From: Brucella sp. 21LCYQ03
GTDB lineage: Bacteria; Pseudomonadota; Alphaproteobacteria; Rhizobiales; Rhizobiaceae
Direction: 5' to 3'
DNA length: 64,000 bases
Assembly: GCF_023554105.1 (NCBI RefSeq)
Contig: NZ_JAMJWE010000005.1
Coordinates: forward strand, 62,001 to 126,000
Positions 39,451-48,328 of the stretch are shown piece after piece; within the stretch, counting starts at the first letter, position 1, and every line of letters begins with the position of its first letter. A program made the position numbers and the translations under genes. The notes beneath the pieces were generated by a model. The model was not told where the DNA came from, ran no database searches, and was given only the letters and a program-made list of their open reading frames with translations.

Positions 39451-39903
39451 ATGGCAGAACGCCTAACCAAGACCGGCGCGCGAAACGTCTTCTATGGCGG
39501 TTCCATATTCTTTTTCGCGATCTTCGTGGGACTGACGGCGCACAGCCATTACTACATGAAAACAACATCCACGGATGAATCCACGCTGACCGAAGGGGTC
39601 ATACGCGGCAAGCACGTATGGGAAAAGAATTCCTGCATCAACTGTCACACGCTGCTGGGTGAGGGCGCTTATTTCGCTCCTGAGCTTGGCAATGTCTGGA
39701 AACGCTATGGCGGTGAAGACGATCCCGAAGGCGCGCGTGACACGATGAAAGCGTGGATGCAGTCACAGCCGACTGGCATCGAGGGACGCCGCCAGATGCC
39801 GCAGTTCAATCTCAATGAACAGGAACTCAACGATCTGGCTGATTTCCTTGAATGGACAAGCCGCATCAAGACGCAAGACTGGCCACCGAATGACGCAGGC
39901 TGA
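39451..39903 (+). CDS. norC: NorC, nitric oxide reductase cytochrome c subunit
   Basis: 150 residues from ATG 39451 (MAERLTKTGARNVFYGGSIF), the standard NorC length; purine-rich AAAGGACGAAGGGG precedes it. An open extension back to 39370 runs through the palindromic repeat and is rejected. One membrane anchor (13-30) and one haem c site, C62-x-x-C65-H66 (SCINCHTLLGEGAYFAPEL), with the axial Met in MPQFNLNEQEL. It takes electrons from periplasmic carriers such as pseudoazurin and passes them to NorB. Confidence 0.96.
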   Translation: MAERLTKTGARNVFYGGSIFFFAIFVGLTAHSHYYMKTTSTDESTLTEGVIRGKHVWEKNSCINCHTLLGEGAYFAPELGNVWKRYGGEDDPEGARDTMKAWMQSQPTGIEGRRQMPQFNLNEQELNDLADFLEWTSRIKTQDWPPNDAG

Positions 39904-39929
39904 GGCGCGGATGAACGGAGTTTTATGAT

Positions 39930-41276
39930 ATGAAATATGAAAGTCAAAAGGTTGCGATGCTCTATTTCTACGGAGCACTCGCCCTGTTTGTTGCGCAGGT
40001 CGCGTTCGGTGTTGTGGCCGGTTTGATCTATGTGCTCCCCAACACGCTCTCCGAGCTTCTGCCGTTCAATATTGTGCGCATGATCCATACCAATGCGCTG
40101 ATCGTCTGGCTGCTGATGGGGTTCATGGGGTCGACCTATTATCTTCTGCCGGAAGAAACAGAAACCGAGCTTTACAGTACAAAGCTTGCCGTCATTCAGT
40201 TCTGGATGTTTTTTGTGGCTGCTGGCGTCGCGGTGGTGGGGTATCTCTTCAAAATCCACGAGGGCCGCGAGTTTCTTGAGCAGCCTTTCATTATCAAGGT
40301 TGGTATTCTCGTTGTCTGTCTGATGTTTATGTTCAACATCACTCTGACCGCCTTGAAAGGCCGCAAAACGACAGTCACCAATATTCTGCTGTTTGGTCTT
40401 TGGGGCCTGTCGCTGTTCTTCCTCTTCGCTTTCTATAACCCGGTTAATCTCGCCATCGACAAGCTTTACTGGTGGTATGTGATCCATCTTTGGGTTGAAG
40501 GCGTGTGGGAATTGATTATGGCTTCAATCCTCGCCTTCTTGATGATCAAGCTCAATGGTATCGACCGCGAAGTTGTTGAAAAGTGGCTCTATGTCATTGT
40601 AGGTCTGGCCCTGTTTTCAGGCATTCTCGGTACTGGTCACCACTATTACTGGATCGGCGCGCCCGGTTACTGGCAGTGGATTGGTTCCCTTTTCTCGACG
40701 CTGGAAGTCGCTCCCTTCTTCACCATGGTAATCTTCACCTTTGTGATGACATGGAAAGCTGGTCGCAAGCATCCAAACCGTGCTGCACTCCTGTGGTCGA
40801 TCGGTTGTTCAGTAATGGCATTCTTTGGTGCAGGCGTATGGGGTTTCATGCACACGCTGTCCTCGGTCAACTATTACACGCATGGAACACAGCTCACCGC
40901 AGCACACGGTCACCTCGCTTTCTTCGGTGCCTATGTCATGCTCAACCTTGCGGTCATGGCCTATGCGATCCCGGAAATTCGCGGTCGCGCGCCCTATAAT
41001 CAGATGCTCTCGATGGTGAGCTTCTGGGCAATGTGTACGGCGATGTCTGTCATGACCTTTGCTCTTACATTTGCAGGTGTGGTGCAGACCCATCTGCAAC
41101 GTGTGCTGGGTGAAAACTTCATGGTTGTGCAGGATCAACTCGCTATCTTCTATTGGATGCGTCTTGGCTCGGGCGTTGTCGTGGTGATCTCGGTCTTCAT
41201 GTTCATCTGGGCCGTTTTGGTTCCCGGCAAGGAACGCCGCGAAAACGTAACTGGTTTCGTACAGCCTGCTGAATAA
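39930..41276 (+). CDS. norB: NorB, nitric oxide reductase catalytic subunit
   Basis: 448 residues, twelve membrane helices. It reduces NO to N2O at a haem b3/FeB site. Metal ligand regions are clear: VRMIHTNALIVWLLMG, YVIHLWVEGVWELIMA (with the catalytic glutamate), LGTGHHYYWIGAPGYW, and TAAHGHLAFFGAYVMLNLAV. It follows norC by 26 bp, in the usual order C-B-Q-D. Confidence 0.97.
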   Translation: MKYESQKVAMLYFYGALALFVAQVAFGVVAGLIYVLPNTLSELLPFNIVRMIHTNALIVWLLMGFMGSTYYLLPEETETELYSTKLAVIQFWMFFVAAGVAVVGYLFKIHEGREFLEQPFIIKVGILVVCLMFMFNITLTALKGRKTTVTNILLFGLWGLSLFFLFAFYNPVNLAIDKLYWWYVIHLWVEGVWELIMASILAFLMIKLNGIDREVVEKWLYVIVGLALFSGILGTGHHYYWIGAPGYWQWIGSLFSTLEVAPFFTMVIFTFVMTWKAGRKHPNRAALLWSIGCSVMAFFGAGVWGFMHTLSSVNYYTHGTQLTAAHGHLAFFGAYVMLNLAVMAYAIPEIRGRAPYNQMLSMVSFWAMCTAMSVMTFALTFAGVVQTHLQRVLGENFMVVQDQLAIFYWMRLGSGVVVVISVFMFIWAVLVPGKERRENVTGFVQPAE

Positions 41277-41286
41277 ACAATGCTAA

Positions 41287-41310
41287 AAGCCCCGTCGTCC
41301 GGCGGGGCTT
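41287..41310 (+). terminator. Terminator-like hairpin between norB and norQ
   Basis: AAGCCCC/GGGGCTT stem (with CG/CG extension) followed by ccttattta. It sits 10 bp after norB and 27 bp before norQ, inside the operon. It probably lowers expression of norQD relative to norCB or protects the norCB mRNA 3' end. Confidence 0.7.
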
Positions 41311-41337
41311 CCTTATTTAATAAAAAGGAAGACGGTC

Positions 41338-42162
41338 ATGAACAGCACAATCAATTCCGTTTTGAAAAGCGTTGAGACAATTGACGCTTCCATTCCCGCA
41401 TATAGCCCTTCGGGGAATGAGTGCGCCTTGTTTGAAATGGCATGGAAGCGCAAGCTGCCGCTGCTTTTAAAAGGCCCGACAGGTTGCGGCAAAACCCGCT
41501 TTGTCAGCCATATGTCGGCAAAGCTCGGCCTGCCATTGTCAACGGTTTCCTGCCACGATGATCTGGCGGCGGCTGATCTCACCGGGCGCTATCTGCTCAA
41601 AGGCGGCGACACGCATTGGGTGGATGGACCACTCACACGCGCAGTGCGTGAGGGCGGTATTTGCTATCTTGATGAGATTGTTGAAGCGCGCAAAGATGTG
41701 GCGGTGGTTCTGCATCCGCTGACCGATGACCGCCGTGTTCTACCGCTGGAACGCACTGGTGAACTGCTTGAAGCACCGGACCGCTTCATGCTCGTTGTTT
41801 CTTATAATCCCGGCTACCAGAACTTGCTCAAATCACTCAAGCCAAGCACGCGTCAGCGTTTTGTGGCTATCGAATTCGACTTCCTGCCAAAAGAGCAGGA
41901 AATTGCAGTTGTGAGCGAAGAAAGTGGCCTTGATGCAAAGTCCGTCGCGCCGCTTGTTGCTCTTGCGCATCGTTTGCGCGGTCTGAAAGGGCATGATCTC
42001 GAAGAAGGCGTTTCAACACGTCTTCTGGTCTATTGCGCTTCACTGATCGATGCGGGCATGTCGCAAAGAGAAGCTGCGCGTGCGGCCATGATCGAACCAC
42101 TGACCGACGAGCCGGATGTGAAAGCAGCACTCTTGGAAATTGCCGACGCAATGCTGAAATAG
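41338..42162 (+). CDS. norQ: NorQ, MoxR-type AAA ATPase
   Basis: 274 residues with Walker A GPTGCGKTR (about 44-52), Walker B ICYLDEIVEA, and a sensor region (FMLVVSYNPGYQNLLKSLKP). NorQ works with NorD as a chaperone that inserts non-haem iron into NorB. The start ATG 41338 has AAAAGGAAG upstream. It precedes norD by 11 bp. Confidence 0.95.
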   Translation: MNSTINSVLKSVETIDASIPAYSPSGNECALFEMAWKRKLPLLLKGPTGCGKTRFVSHMSAKLGLPLSTVSCHDDLAAADLTGRYLLKGGDTHWVDGPLTRAVREGGICYLDEIVEARKDVAVVLHPLTDDRRVLPLERTGELLEAPDRFMLVVSYNPGYQNLLKSLKPSTRQRFVAIEFDFLPKEQEIAVVSEESGLDAKSVAPLVALAHRLRGLKGHDLEEGVSTRLLVYCASLIDAGMSQREAARAAMIEPLTDEPDVKAALLEIADAMLK

Positions 42163-42173
42163 GCGGTCATATC

Positions 42174-44075
42174 ATGCTGGATTTTCTGGAGCTTGAGGAA
42201 ACTGTTGGCCGGGCGTGGCATCGCCTCATCGGCAAAACCGGGTCGTGGCCGCAATATCCCGATGAGGCGGTAAAGCTTGCCGATATTCGCCAGAGGCTAG
42301 CGATTTGCTTCCGGGGGTTTGGCGGCGATATTGCTGTTCAGATCGCGCCCGCTCGGGCACGAACTTCGGGACATCGGCTTGGATTACGACAGCGTATGGC
42401 TTTGGGGGAGGAGAAACTCAACCATCCCTTACGCGATGAAGCAACGTTGATGTTGCCGCCTGAAATAGCACTGTTTCCTGACCGCAAGCTCAATTACGAT
42501 CTTTATGTCTGGCTTGCAGGTTACATGGCCGTCATGCCGATGGATTTGACCGCAATGCCGGATGATCCCTTACGTCGCGATCTGGCATCGCTTGATAGTG
42601 CGAGAGAGACGGTGCTTAAAACCTGTGCGATGTTTCCGGGTTTGCAGGATCGTTATGCGCAGCTTTGCGACGCGGTGCTTGCTGCACGACCAAAGCGGCC
42701 GTTAAACCAGCTTGAACAACTTGTTGAAAAGCGAATTCTGTCGTTGCTGAAAGAGGGAGCAGGGCTGCCGGATTTTAGCTTCCCAGCGATTTTCCCGCAT
42801 CGTGCGCCAGCGGGTTATCTGCCGATGCTGCCCGTACCGCTCTGGCCGGGACTGATACGGCGTGACGAAACCGCTTCACGTTCAGATGCAGATGAACCAG
42901 TGCGCAATTCCAATGCAGAAGGTGTTGAGACAGGGCGGCAGATTGCCCAACGTGAAAAGCAGGATAATCGCCAGACCGATCGAAGTCCCTTCATTCTCAA
43001 CCGCTTTGAAAAAATCCTCGCTATGGCTGAAATGGTCAGCGTTGATCGCCCTTCGGATGACAGCGACGAGCAGAGCGCAAAATCAGCAGATGAGCTTGAC
43101 GATCTGACATTAGGTGAACGCAAGGGCAAACCCGCAGCGCGTTTTCGGTTCGATCTTGATTTGCCGCCAGAGGCTGTCGATCACAGTATGCTGGCCGCGA
43201 AACTCACTTATCCTGAGTGGGATTATCGCAAGGCAAGTTATCTTCAGGATCATTGCAGCGTATTGGCTGCACCCGTTCAGGATCGCGATGAAGCGCTGGA
43301 ACTCGACGATGAAGCACGCAGCCTTGTGCGAAAAGTGCGGCGTCAGTTTGAGATTTTGCGCCCCGGCCGCGAGATGATGCGCGCGCAGCTTGATGGCAAT
43401 GATCTTGATCTTGACGCGGTTGTACGGTCGCGCTGTGACTTCGCAGCTGGCGGACAAGGCAACGAACGCGTGCATCTGATGAGCCGTCCGCAGGCGAACG
43501 ATCTGGCAGTGACCATTCTTGTCGATGTTTCGCTATCAACCGATGCCTGGGTGGATAATCGGCGGGTGCTGGATGTCGAGAAAGAAGCGCTGCTCGTGCT
43601 GGCCAACGGCATTGCCGCATGTGGCGACCGCTGCTCGATTCTCACATTTACATCGCGCCGTCGCGCATGGGTACGTGTTGAAACGGTGAAAGATTTCGAT
43701 GAGCCTTTTAGTAAGACGGTTGAACACCGGATTGCGGCGCTCAAACCCGGATTCTACACGCGTATGGGTGCTGCGATGCGTCATGCAACGGCCAAACTCA
43801 GTGAACAGCATAATCGCAAAAAGCTGTTGCTTTTGCTGACTGATGGGAAGCCGAATGACGTTGATCATTATGAGGGACGCTTTGCTCTTGAGGATACACG
43901 CCGGGCGGTTAGCGAAGCGCGGACCAAAGGTATCAATGTCTTTGCCGTTACCGTTGATCGCGAAGCCAATGCCTATCTGCCCGCACTTTTTGGGCATGGT
44001 GGCTATTCTCTGATTGCAAAACTCTCGAAGCTTCCTGCTGCCCTTCCTGCAATCTACCGCATGCTTGCGGGATAA
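42174..44075 (+). CDS. norD: NorD, von Willebrand-A domain protein
   Basis: 633 residues from ATG 42174 (MLDFLELEETVGRAWHRLIG); the longer frame begins inside norQ and is rejected. A large N-terminal helical region is followed by a C-terminal VWA domain with a MIDAS motif (VTILVDVSLSTDAWVD near 445-460), then LLLLTDGKPNDVDHY. With NorQ it forms the MoxR/VWA pair that activates NO reductase. About 130 acidic and low-complexity residues in the middle (SDEQSAKSADELDDLTLGER) form a flexible linker. Confidence 0.94.
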   Translation: MLDFLELEETVGRAWHRLIGKTGSWPQYPDEAVKLADIRQRLAICFRGFGGDIAVQIAPARARTSGHRLGLRQRMALGEEKLNHPLRDEATLMLPPEIALFPDRKLNYDLYVWLAGYMAVMPMDLTAMPDDPLRRDLASLDSARETVLKTCAMFPGLQDRYAQLCDAVLAARPKRPLNQLEQLVEKRILSLLKEGAGLPDFSFPAIFPHRAPAGYLPMLPVPLWPGLIRRDETASRSDADEPVRNSNAEGVETGRQIAQREKQDNRQTDRSPFILNRFEKILAMAEMVSVDRPSDDSDEQSAKSADELDDLTLGERKGKPAARFRFDLDLPPEAVDHSMLAAKLTYPEWDYRKASYLQDHCSVLAAPVQDRDEALELDDEARSLVRKVRRQFEILRPGREMMRAQLDGNDLDLDAVVRSRCDFAAGGQGNERVHLMSRPQANDLAVTILVDVSLSTDAWVDNRRVLDVEKEALLVLANGIAACGDRCSILTFTSRRRAWVRVETVKDFDEPFSKTVEHRIAALKPGFYTRMGAAMRHATAKLSEQHNRKKLLLLLTDGKPNDVDHYEGRFALEDTRRAVSEARTKGINVFAVTVDREANAYLPALFGHGGYSLIAKLSKLPAALPAIYRMLAG

Positions 44076-44103
44076 GTCTGTCACGTTCGATTTTTTATCT
44101 TGT

Positions 44104-44117
44104 TTGAGATGAAACAA
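44104..44117. promoter_or_regulatory. Degenerate Fnr/Nnr-type box before the DUF2249 cassette
   Basis: TTGAGATGAAACAA keeps the outer TTGA and CAA of the palindrome but differs at two inner positions. Its centre is about 101 bp before the ATG at 44212. The site suggests separate or boosted expression of the cassette after norD. Confidence 0.45.
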
Positions 44118-44211
44118 ATCGCTCCCGCATCATCCAGTTTAGAATTGGTCTTGTGATGATGTGGGGCTGTCATCATCATCTTTCGATAGCCGACGGCCAT
44201 GGATGAACCTG

Positions 44212-44502
44212 ATGACAAGCGAAGCTGTTTCCACGATCAATATTATCGACGTACGCACCATTCCGCCTATCTCCCGTCACGCGACTATTTTCGCGATGAT
44301 TGATGCGCTTGAGCCGGGCGAAACGTTGCAGATCGTCAACGATCATGATCCGGTTCCGCTGCGCTATCAGCTTGAAAACCGTAATCCGGGTGTTTTCTCT
44401 TGGGAATACAAGGAAAACGGTCCCATCTGGCGCGTAGAGATCGGCCGCCCGAAGAACCATGAGCATGCCGATGGCCACGAATGCACTTGTGGTAACCATT
44501 AA
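44212..44502 (+). CDS. DUF2249 protein
   Basis: 96 residues from ATG 44212 (MTSEAVSTINIIDVRTIPPI); an ATG at 44203 is also possible. One DUF2249 domain, recognised by the IDVRTIPP opening, the FAMIDALEPGETLQIVNDHD core, PVPLRYQLENRNPG, and the WRVEIGR end. The C-terminal tail is rich in His and Cys (NHEHADGHECTCGNH), which could bind a metal. The small ferredoxin-like fold is related to TusA-type proteins and often found with hemerythrins and NO-related genes. Confidence 0.85.
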   Translation: MTSEAVSTINIIDVRTIPPISRHATIFAMIDALEPGETLQIVNDHDPVPLRYQLENRNPGVFSWEYKENGPIWRVEIGRPKNHEHADGHECTCGNH

Positions 44503-44526
44503 CTCCTTTGCTGATGAAGGCCTGCC

Positions 44527-45894
44527 ATGTTCGGTGCCGCGCTTTCCCGATGGACACTCTCATATATCGCCGCCTCGTTATTTTTCCTGATTGCAGGAAT
44601 GGCAATGATGGTCGGAGGTTTCGGCTATCCGTTTGATGACTTGCGGGCACCGGAAACGCTCATTGTGGTGCATATTATCGCCATCGGCTGGCTTTCATTA
44701 TTGATGTGCGGAGCATTGTTGCAGTTTGTGCCTGTTCTGGTGGCAAAGCCTTTACAGCTCAGCAATGCCGGTTTTCCGGCATTGCTGTTTTTGCTGATGG
44801 GCCTTTGCGGTCTGATCACAGGATTCGCGGCTCTCGCTGGTATTGCCGATTTGCCGTTATGGCTGATGCCCCTCTCAGCACTGTTTCTAATAGTAGGCTT
44901 TGCAATCATTATCATAATGCTTGGTAAGACAATCTGGAGCGCAAGGCCTCTCACGCTGCCAGCGCGTTTTGTCGTCTCAGGCCTCGTGTGCCTGCTGGTT
45001 GTGGTTATTCTGGGCAGCCTTTTCACCCTCATGCTGTCGGGCATGCTAGAGCAGATTTTTTTGATGGAAATCGCTTCTTCAGGGCTTTCAACTCATGTCA
45101 TTCTGGGGCTTGGCGGCTGGATGACCTTTACTGCAATGGGTGTCAGTTATCGTCTTTTAAGCATGTTTATGCTAGCGCCGGAGCCAGCAAAACGGACGAC
45201 GTATCTGGTCCTGGCAGCGGGTGTTGCCGCTCTGGCTCTACTGATCTTCGTGACAGTCTTCACACACTGGGGTTATGAGTGGACCGATATTGTTTTCATG
45301 GTGGCGCTGGTTCTGGGCGTTACCAGCATTGGCCTCTATGTCCATGATGTGCATTCGATCTACGGTCAGAGAAAACGCAAAACCATTGAGCTAAACAGCG
45401 CCGCATCCGTTCCGGCCTTTGCCGCAATGTTGATTTCGCTTCCGGTCGCAATTGCTTTGCCGTGGGTCGGCGCAACAGATGGCATTGTTGCAGCGCTGGT
45501 CTATCTTTTTACATTTGGCTGGCTAACCGGCCTTAGTCTGGCGCAGCTTTATAAGATCGTTCCGTTCCTGACATGGCTTGAATGCTATGGCCCAGTGATG
45601 GGCAAAGTTCTGACGCCGCGCGTGCAGGATATTGTCGTTGAAAGCCGGGCAAAGCGCTGGTTCTGCGTCTATTATGCCGGTGTTGCAATTGCTATGATCG
45701 CGCTCATTACCGGACAGACATTGGTATTTCGACTGGGCTGTGCATTTAATCTTGTTGCAATTCTTGCCTTGTCGTCTCATTTCATTCGCGCGCGTCGACT
45801 GATGGATGTGCCGGAAGCCATGAAGCTTTCAAATGTTATTACAATGCCACATTTGATTTACGCTGGCGGGCCAGTTTCGAGGGGGAGAAAATGA
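44527..45894 (+). CDS. Polytopic membrane protein of the nor accessory cassette
   Basis: 455 residues with eleven to twelve hydrophobic helices. Conserved-looking histidines sit at helix positions that could hold haem or copper (TLIVVHIIAIGWLSLLMCGA; SSGLSTHVILGLGGWMTFTA), a layout like that of NnrS and of cytochrome oxidase subunit I relatives, but I cannot assign it to either. It is placed between two DUF2249 genes, with its stop overlapping the next start by 4 bp. A role in NO tolerance or in metal delivery to NorB is plausible from context. Confidence 0.75.
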   Translation: MFGAALSRWTLSYIAASLFFLIAGMAMMVGGFGYPFDDLRAPETLIVVHIIAIGWLSLLMCGALLQFVPVLVAKPLQLSNAGFPALLFLLMGLCGLITGFAALAGIADLPLWLMPLSALFLIVGFAIIIIMLGKTIWSARPLTLPARFVVSGLVCLLVVVILGSLFTLMLSGMLEQIFLMEIASSGLSTHVILGLGGWMTFTAMGVSYRLLSMFMLAPEPAKRTTYLVLAAGVAALALLIFVTVFTHWGYEWTDIVFMVALVLGVTSIGLYVHDVHSIYGQRKRKTIELNSAASVPAFAAMLISLPVAIALPWVGATDGIVAALVYLFTFGWLTGLSLAQLYKIVPFLTWLECYGPVMGKVLTPRVQDIVVESRAKRWFCVYYAGVAIAMIALITGQTLVFRLGCAFNLVAILALSSHFIRARRLMDVPEAMKLSNVITMPHLIYAGGPVSRGRK

Positions 45895-46421
45895 CAGTGT
45901 CAGTTTACGAGTTGATTCCACACGAACTTGATGTTCGGCCGCTTCTGAAGGCTGGCGTCGAGCCGTTTCAGGCAATTATGAGTGCTATAGAAGGACTGGC
46001 ACCTGGACAAAGCCTCATTTTGATTGCTCCGTTTAAACCAGTTCCGCTGTTTGCAGTGATGGAGCGCAAGGGATTTTCCGCTAAAGCCGAACCGCTTGGC
46101 GATGGCGACTGGCAGGTTTTGTTTGCACCAATCGGACAGGACACGCCAGTTGTACAGATTTCCGATAATGCTGGCTCGCCTGATGACTGGCCGGAACCTT
46201 CGCAATATCTTGATTGCTCGGATATGGACCCACCACAACCAATGGTCAGCATCCTTGCAGAAGTTGAGAATATGCAGACAGGTGAAGTACTGTTTGCGCT
46301 TTTGCATCGCGAACCGCTATTTCTGTTTCTTGAACTTGAAAAGCGCGGCCACCAATGGGTAGGGAATTTCGACGAAACAGGTCAGGCTTATCGGATCATG
46401 GTCCGCGTCGGAACAGCGTGA
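45891..46421 (+). CDS. Tandem DUF2249 protein
   Basis: 176 residues containing two DUF2249-like units. The first, about 1-85, has LIPHELDVRPLLKAGVEPFQ, GLAPGQSLILIAPFKPVPLF and WQVLFAPIG; the second, about 95-176, has YLDCSDMDPPQPMVSILAEV and EVLFALLHREPLFLFLELEK and ends AYRIMVRVG. The duplication suggests a pseudo-dimer of the protein fold at 44212. It overlaps the membrane protein gene by ATGA and precedes the MIP18-like gene by 6 bp. Confidence 0.85.
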   Translation: MTVSVYELIPHELDVRPLLKAGVEPFQAIMSAIEGLAPGQSLILIAPFKPVPLFAVMERKGFSAKAEPLGDGDWQVLFAPIGQDTPVVQISDNAGSPDDWPEPSQYLDCSDMDPPQPMVSILAEVENMQTGEVLFALLHREPLFLFLELEKRGHQWVGNFDETGQAYRIMVRVGTA

Positions 46422-46427
46422 GGAACG

Positions 46428-46757
46428 ATGATGCAAAGTGAACAACTCGACCGGCTGGAGGATGATGTACGCAATGCATTGCGTATTGTGATGGATCCTG
46501 AACTCGGCATTAACCTTGTCGATCTAGGAATGATCTATATGATCACTGCGCATGCGAATGGTGATGTGTCGGTAAAAATGACCACAACCACGCGTGGCTG
46601 TCCCGCAGCCGGATTTCTGACGCAAGCCGTACAGGCTTGCGTTGAAGAGGTTACGGGTGTCGCTCAAGCTGATGTTGAACTGACCTATGAACCGGCATGG
46701 TCGCCAGATATGGCCATCCCCGAAGCACGCGCCCGTTTTGCGGTGCCAGATTTCTGA
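46428..46757 (+). CDS. MIP18/PaaD-like metal-sulfur cluster assembly factor
   Basis: 109 residues with the family signature DPELGINLVDLGMIYMITAH (about 24-43) and the cysteine motif TTRGCPAAGFL. Members of this DUF59 family (SufT, PaaD, MIP18) help load Fe-S or di-iron centres into targets. As the last gene in a cassette with two DUF2249 proteins behind norCBQD, it may serve the iron site of NorB or a hemerythrin. A hairpin terminator follows 26 bp after its stop. Confidence 0.9.
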   Translation: MMQSEQLDRLEDDVRNALRIVMDPELGINLVDLGMIYMITAHANGDVSVKMTTTTRGCPAAGFLTQAVQACVEEVTGVAQADVELTYEPAWSPDMAIPEARARFAVPDF

Positions 46758-46782
46758 TATCTATCTCAGCACCCAAATTCAC

Positions 46783-46810
46783 AAAAGCAGCTCCTTTCAG
46801 GGCTGCTTTT
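46783..46810 (+). terminator. Rho-independent terminator after the nor accessory cassette
   Basis: AAAAGCAGC/GCTGCTTTT stem with a 10-nt loop and a T-containing 3' arm (GCTGCTTTTATC). It ends the transcript that began at norC. Confidence 0.85.
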
Positions 46811-47105
46811 ATCGTTGTGGGGGCAAAAAGAACTATCAGTAAAGAACTGTTCTAAACTAGGTTAAGCATATCATGGGAACGTAATCAGGGTGCTTAATTG
46901 TCGTTTTTGCTCTTCTTACTTGTTCTGGCGCAAATGGCGAAGTTGTCTCTTTAGATTTTTACTATAACCATATGATTTATATACATAATTATTATTAGAA
47001 TAATCAACGGATATTGATCATAAACAATGAGCCTCAGCGGTATTGGCCTATAACTATAGTGACAGAGCGAACAGAGTGCTCGGTCCTATCGGAAGGAGAG
47101 AATCG
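46811..47105 (+). promoter_or_regulatory. nirK promoter region with Fnr/Nnr-type box at 47014-47027
   Basis: A 295-bp AT-rich region. TTGATCATAAACAA (47014-47027) keeps the left half TTGAT and the right CAA, and is centred 85 bp before the nirK ATG, which would give a leader of about 44 nt. An ORF that starts upstream at 47043 is only the open 5' extension of nirK. I see no other element. Confidence 0.65.
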
Positions 47106-48236
47106 ATGGGTGACCATATCAATATTAGTCGTCGTACAATTTTGGCAGGAGCCGCCCTTGCAGGCGCACTGGCACCAGTTTTGGCGACAAGCTCAGCCTG
47201 GGCCACAGGAACCTTGAAAAAGGCAAGTGCTGCAGAAATTGCAGCGCTGCCAAGAGAGAAGGTCGAGCTGGTTAAGCCTCCTTTCGTGCATGCGCATAGT
47301 CAGGTTGCAAACGGTGGTCCGAAGGTGGTTGAATTCACCATGGTGATCGAGGAAAAAAAGATGATCCTCGATGATGCTGGCACCGAAGTTCATGCGATGA
47401 CATTTAACGGCACCGTGCCAGGACCGCTGATGGTGGTGCATCAGGACGACTATGTTGAGCTGACGCTCATCAATCCTGAAACCAATACGCTGATGCATAA
47501 TATTGATTTCCATGCGGCGACTGGCGCGTTGGGCGGCGGTGGGCTGACTGAGATCAACCCCGGTGAAAAGACGGTTCTGCGGTTTAAGGCAACCAAGCCC
47601 GGTGTGTTTGTTTACCACTGCGCACCTCCCGGAATGGTTCCATGGCACGTTACGTCGGGCATGAATGGTGCAATCATGGTGCTGCCACGCGAAGGCCTAA
47701 ACGATGGCAAGGGCAATCCGCTGACTTATGACAAGGTCTATTATGTTGGCGAGCAGGACTTCTATGTTCCGCGCGACGAAGAGGGGAATTACAAGAAGTA
47801 TGACGCGCCCGGCGATTCTTATGAAGATGTTGTCAAGGTCATGCGCACTCTAACTCCAACCCATGTCGTCTTTAATGGCGGTGTAGGTGCACTGACAGGC
47901 GATAAGGCCATGACAGCCAAGGTGGGTGAAAAGGTTTTGATCGTCCATTCGCAGGCTAACCGCGATACGCGTCCGCACCTGATTGGTGGACATGGGGACT
48001 ATGTCTGGGCAACCGGCAAGTTCAATACTCCGCCGGATGTTGATCAGGAAACATGGTTTATCCCAGGTGGTGCAGCGGCAGCAGCCTTCTACACCTTCCA
48101 GCAACCTGGCATTTATGCCTATGTGAACCATAACCTGATCGAGGCTTTTGAATTGGGTGCTGCCGCTCACTTCAAAGTAACGGGCGAATGGAATGACGAT
48201 CTGATGACGTCGATACTGGCACCATCAGGCATGTAA
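47106..48236 (+). CDS. nirK: NirK, copper nitrite reductase
   Basis: 376 residues from ATG 47106 (AAGGAGAGAATCG upstream). It reduces nitrite to NO in the periplasm. A twin-arginine signal ([20 protein letters not shown]) precedes two cupredoxin domains. Type 1 copper: H131, C172, H181, M186; type 2: H136, H171 and a His in [14 protein letters not shown]; catalytic Asp134 ([23 protein letters not shown]). Followed by nirV after 92 bp and nnrA. Confidence 0.98.
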   Translation: MGDHINISRRTILAGAALAGALAPVLATSSAWATGTLKKASAAEIAALPREKVELVKPPFVHAHSQVANGGPKVVEFTMVIEEKKMILDDAGTEVHAMTFNGTVPGPLMVVHQDDYVELTLINPETNTLMHNIDFHAATGALGGGGLTEINPGEKTVLRFKATKPGVFVYHCAPPGMVPWHVTSGMNGAIMVLPREGLNDGKGNPLTYDKVYYVGEQDFYVPRDEEGNYKKYDAPGDSYEDVVKVMRTLTPTHVVFNGGVGALTGDKAMTAKVGEKVLIVHSQANRDTRPHLIGGHGDYVWATGKFNTPPDVDQETWFIPGGAAAAAFYTFQQPGIYAYVNHNLIEAFELGAAAHFKVTGEWNDDLMTSILAPSGM

Positions 48237-48328
48237 GCCTGAGATGACAGCCAATAGTTCGGGGGACATGCGAGCACTGGAGGCTCGTCTCCCGGACGAC
48301 TGATCCTGTAACTGATCGTGTGAACATC

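Noticed and set aside
47043-47105. Longer NirK start at 47043
   Set aside because: The extension has no ribosome-binding site and would destroy the Tat signal position; ATG 47106 has a good AAGGAG and a normal signal.
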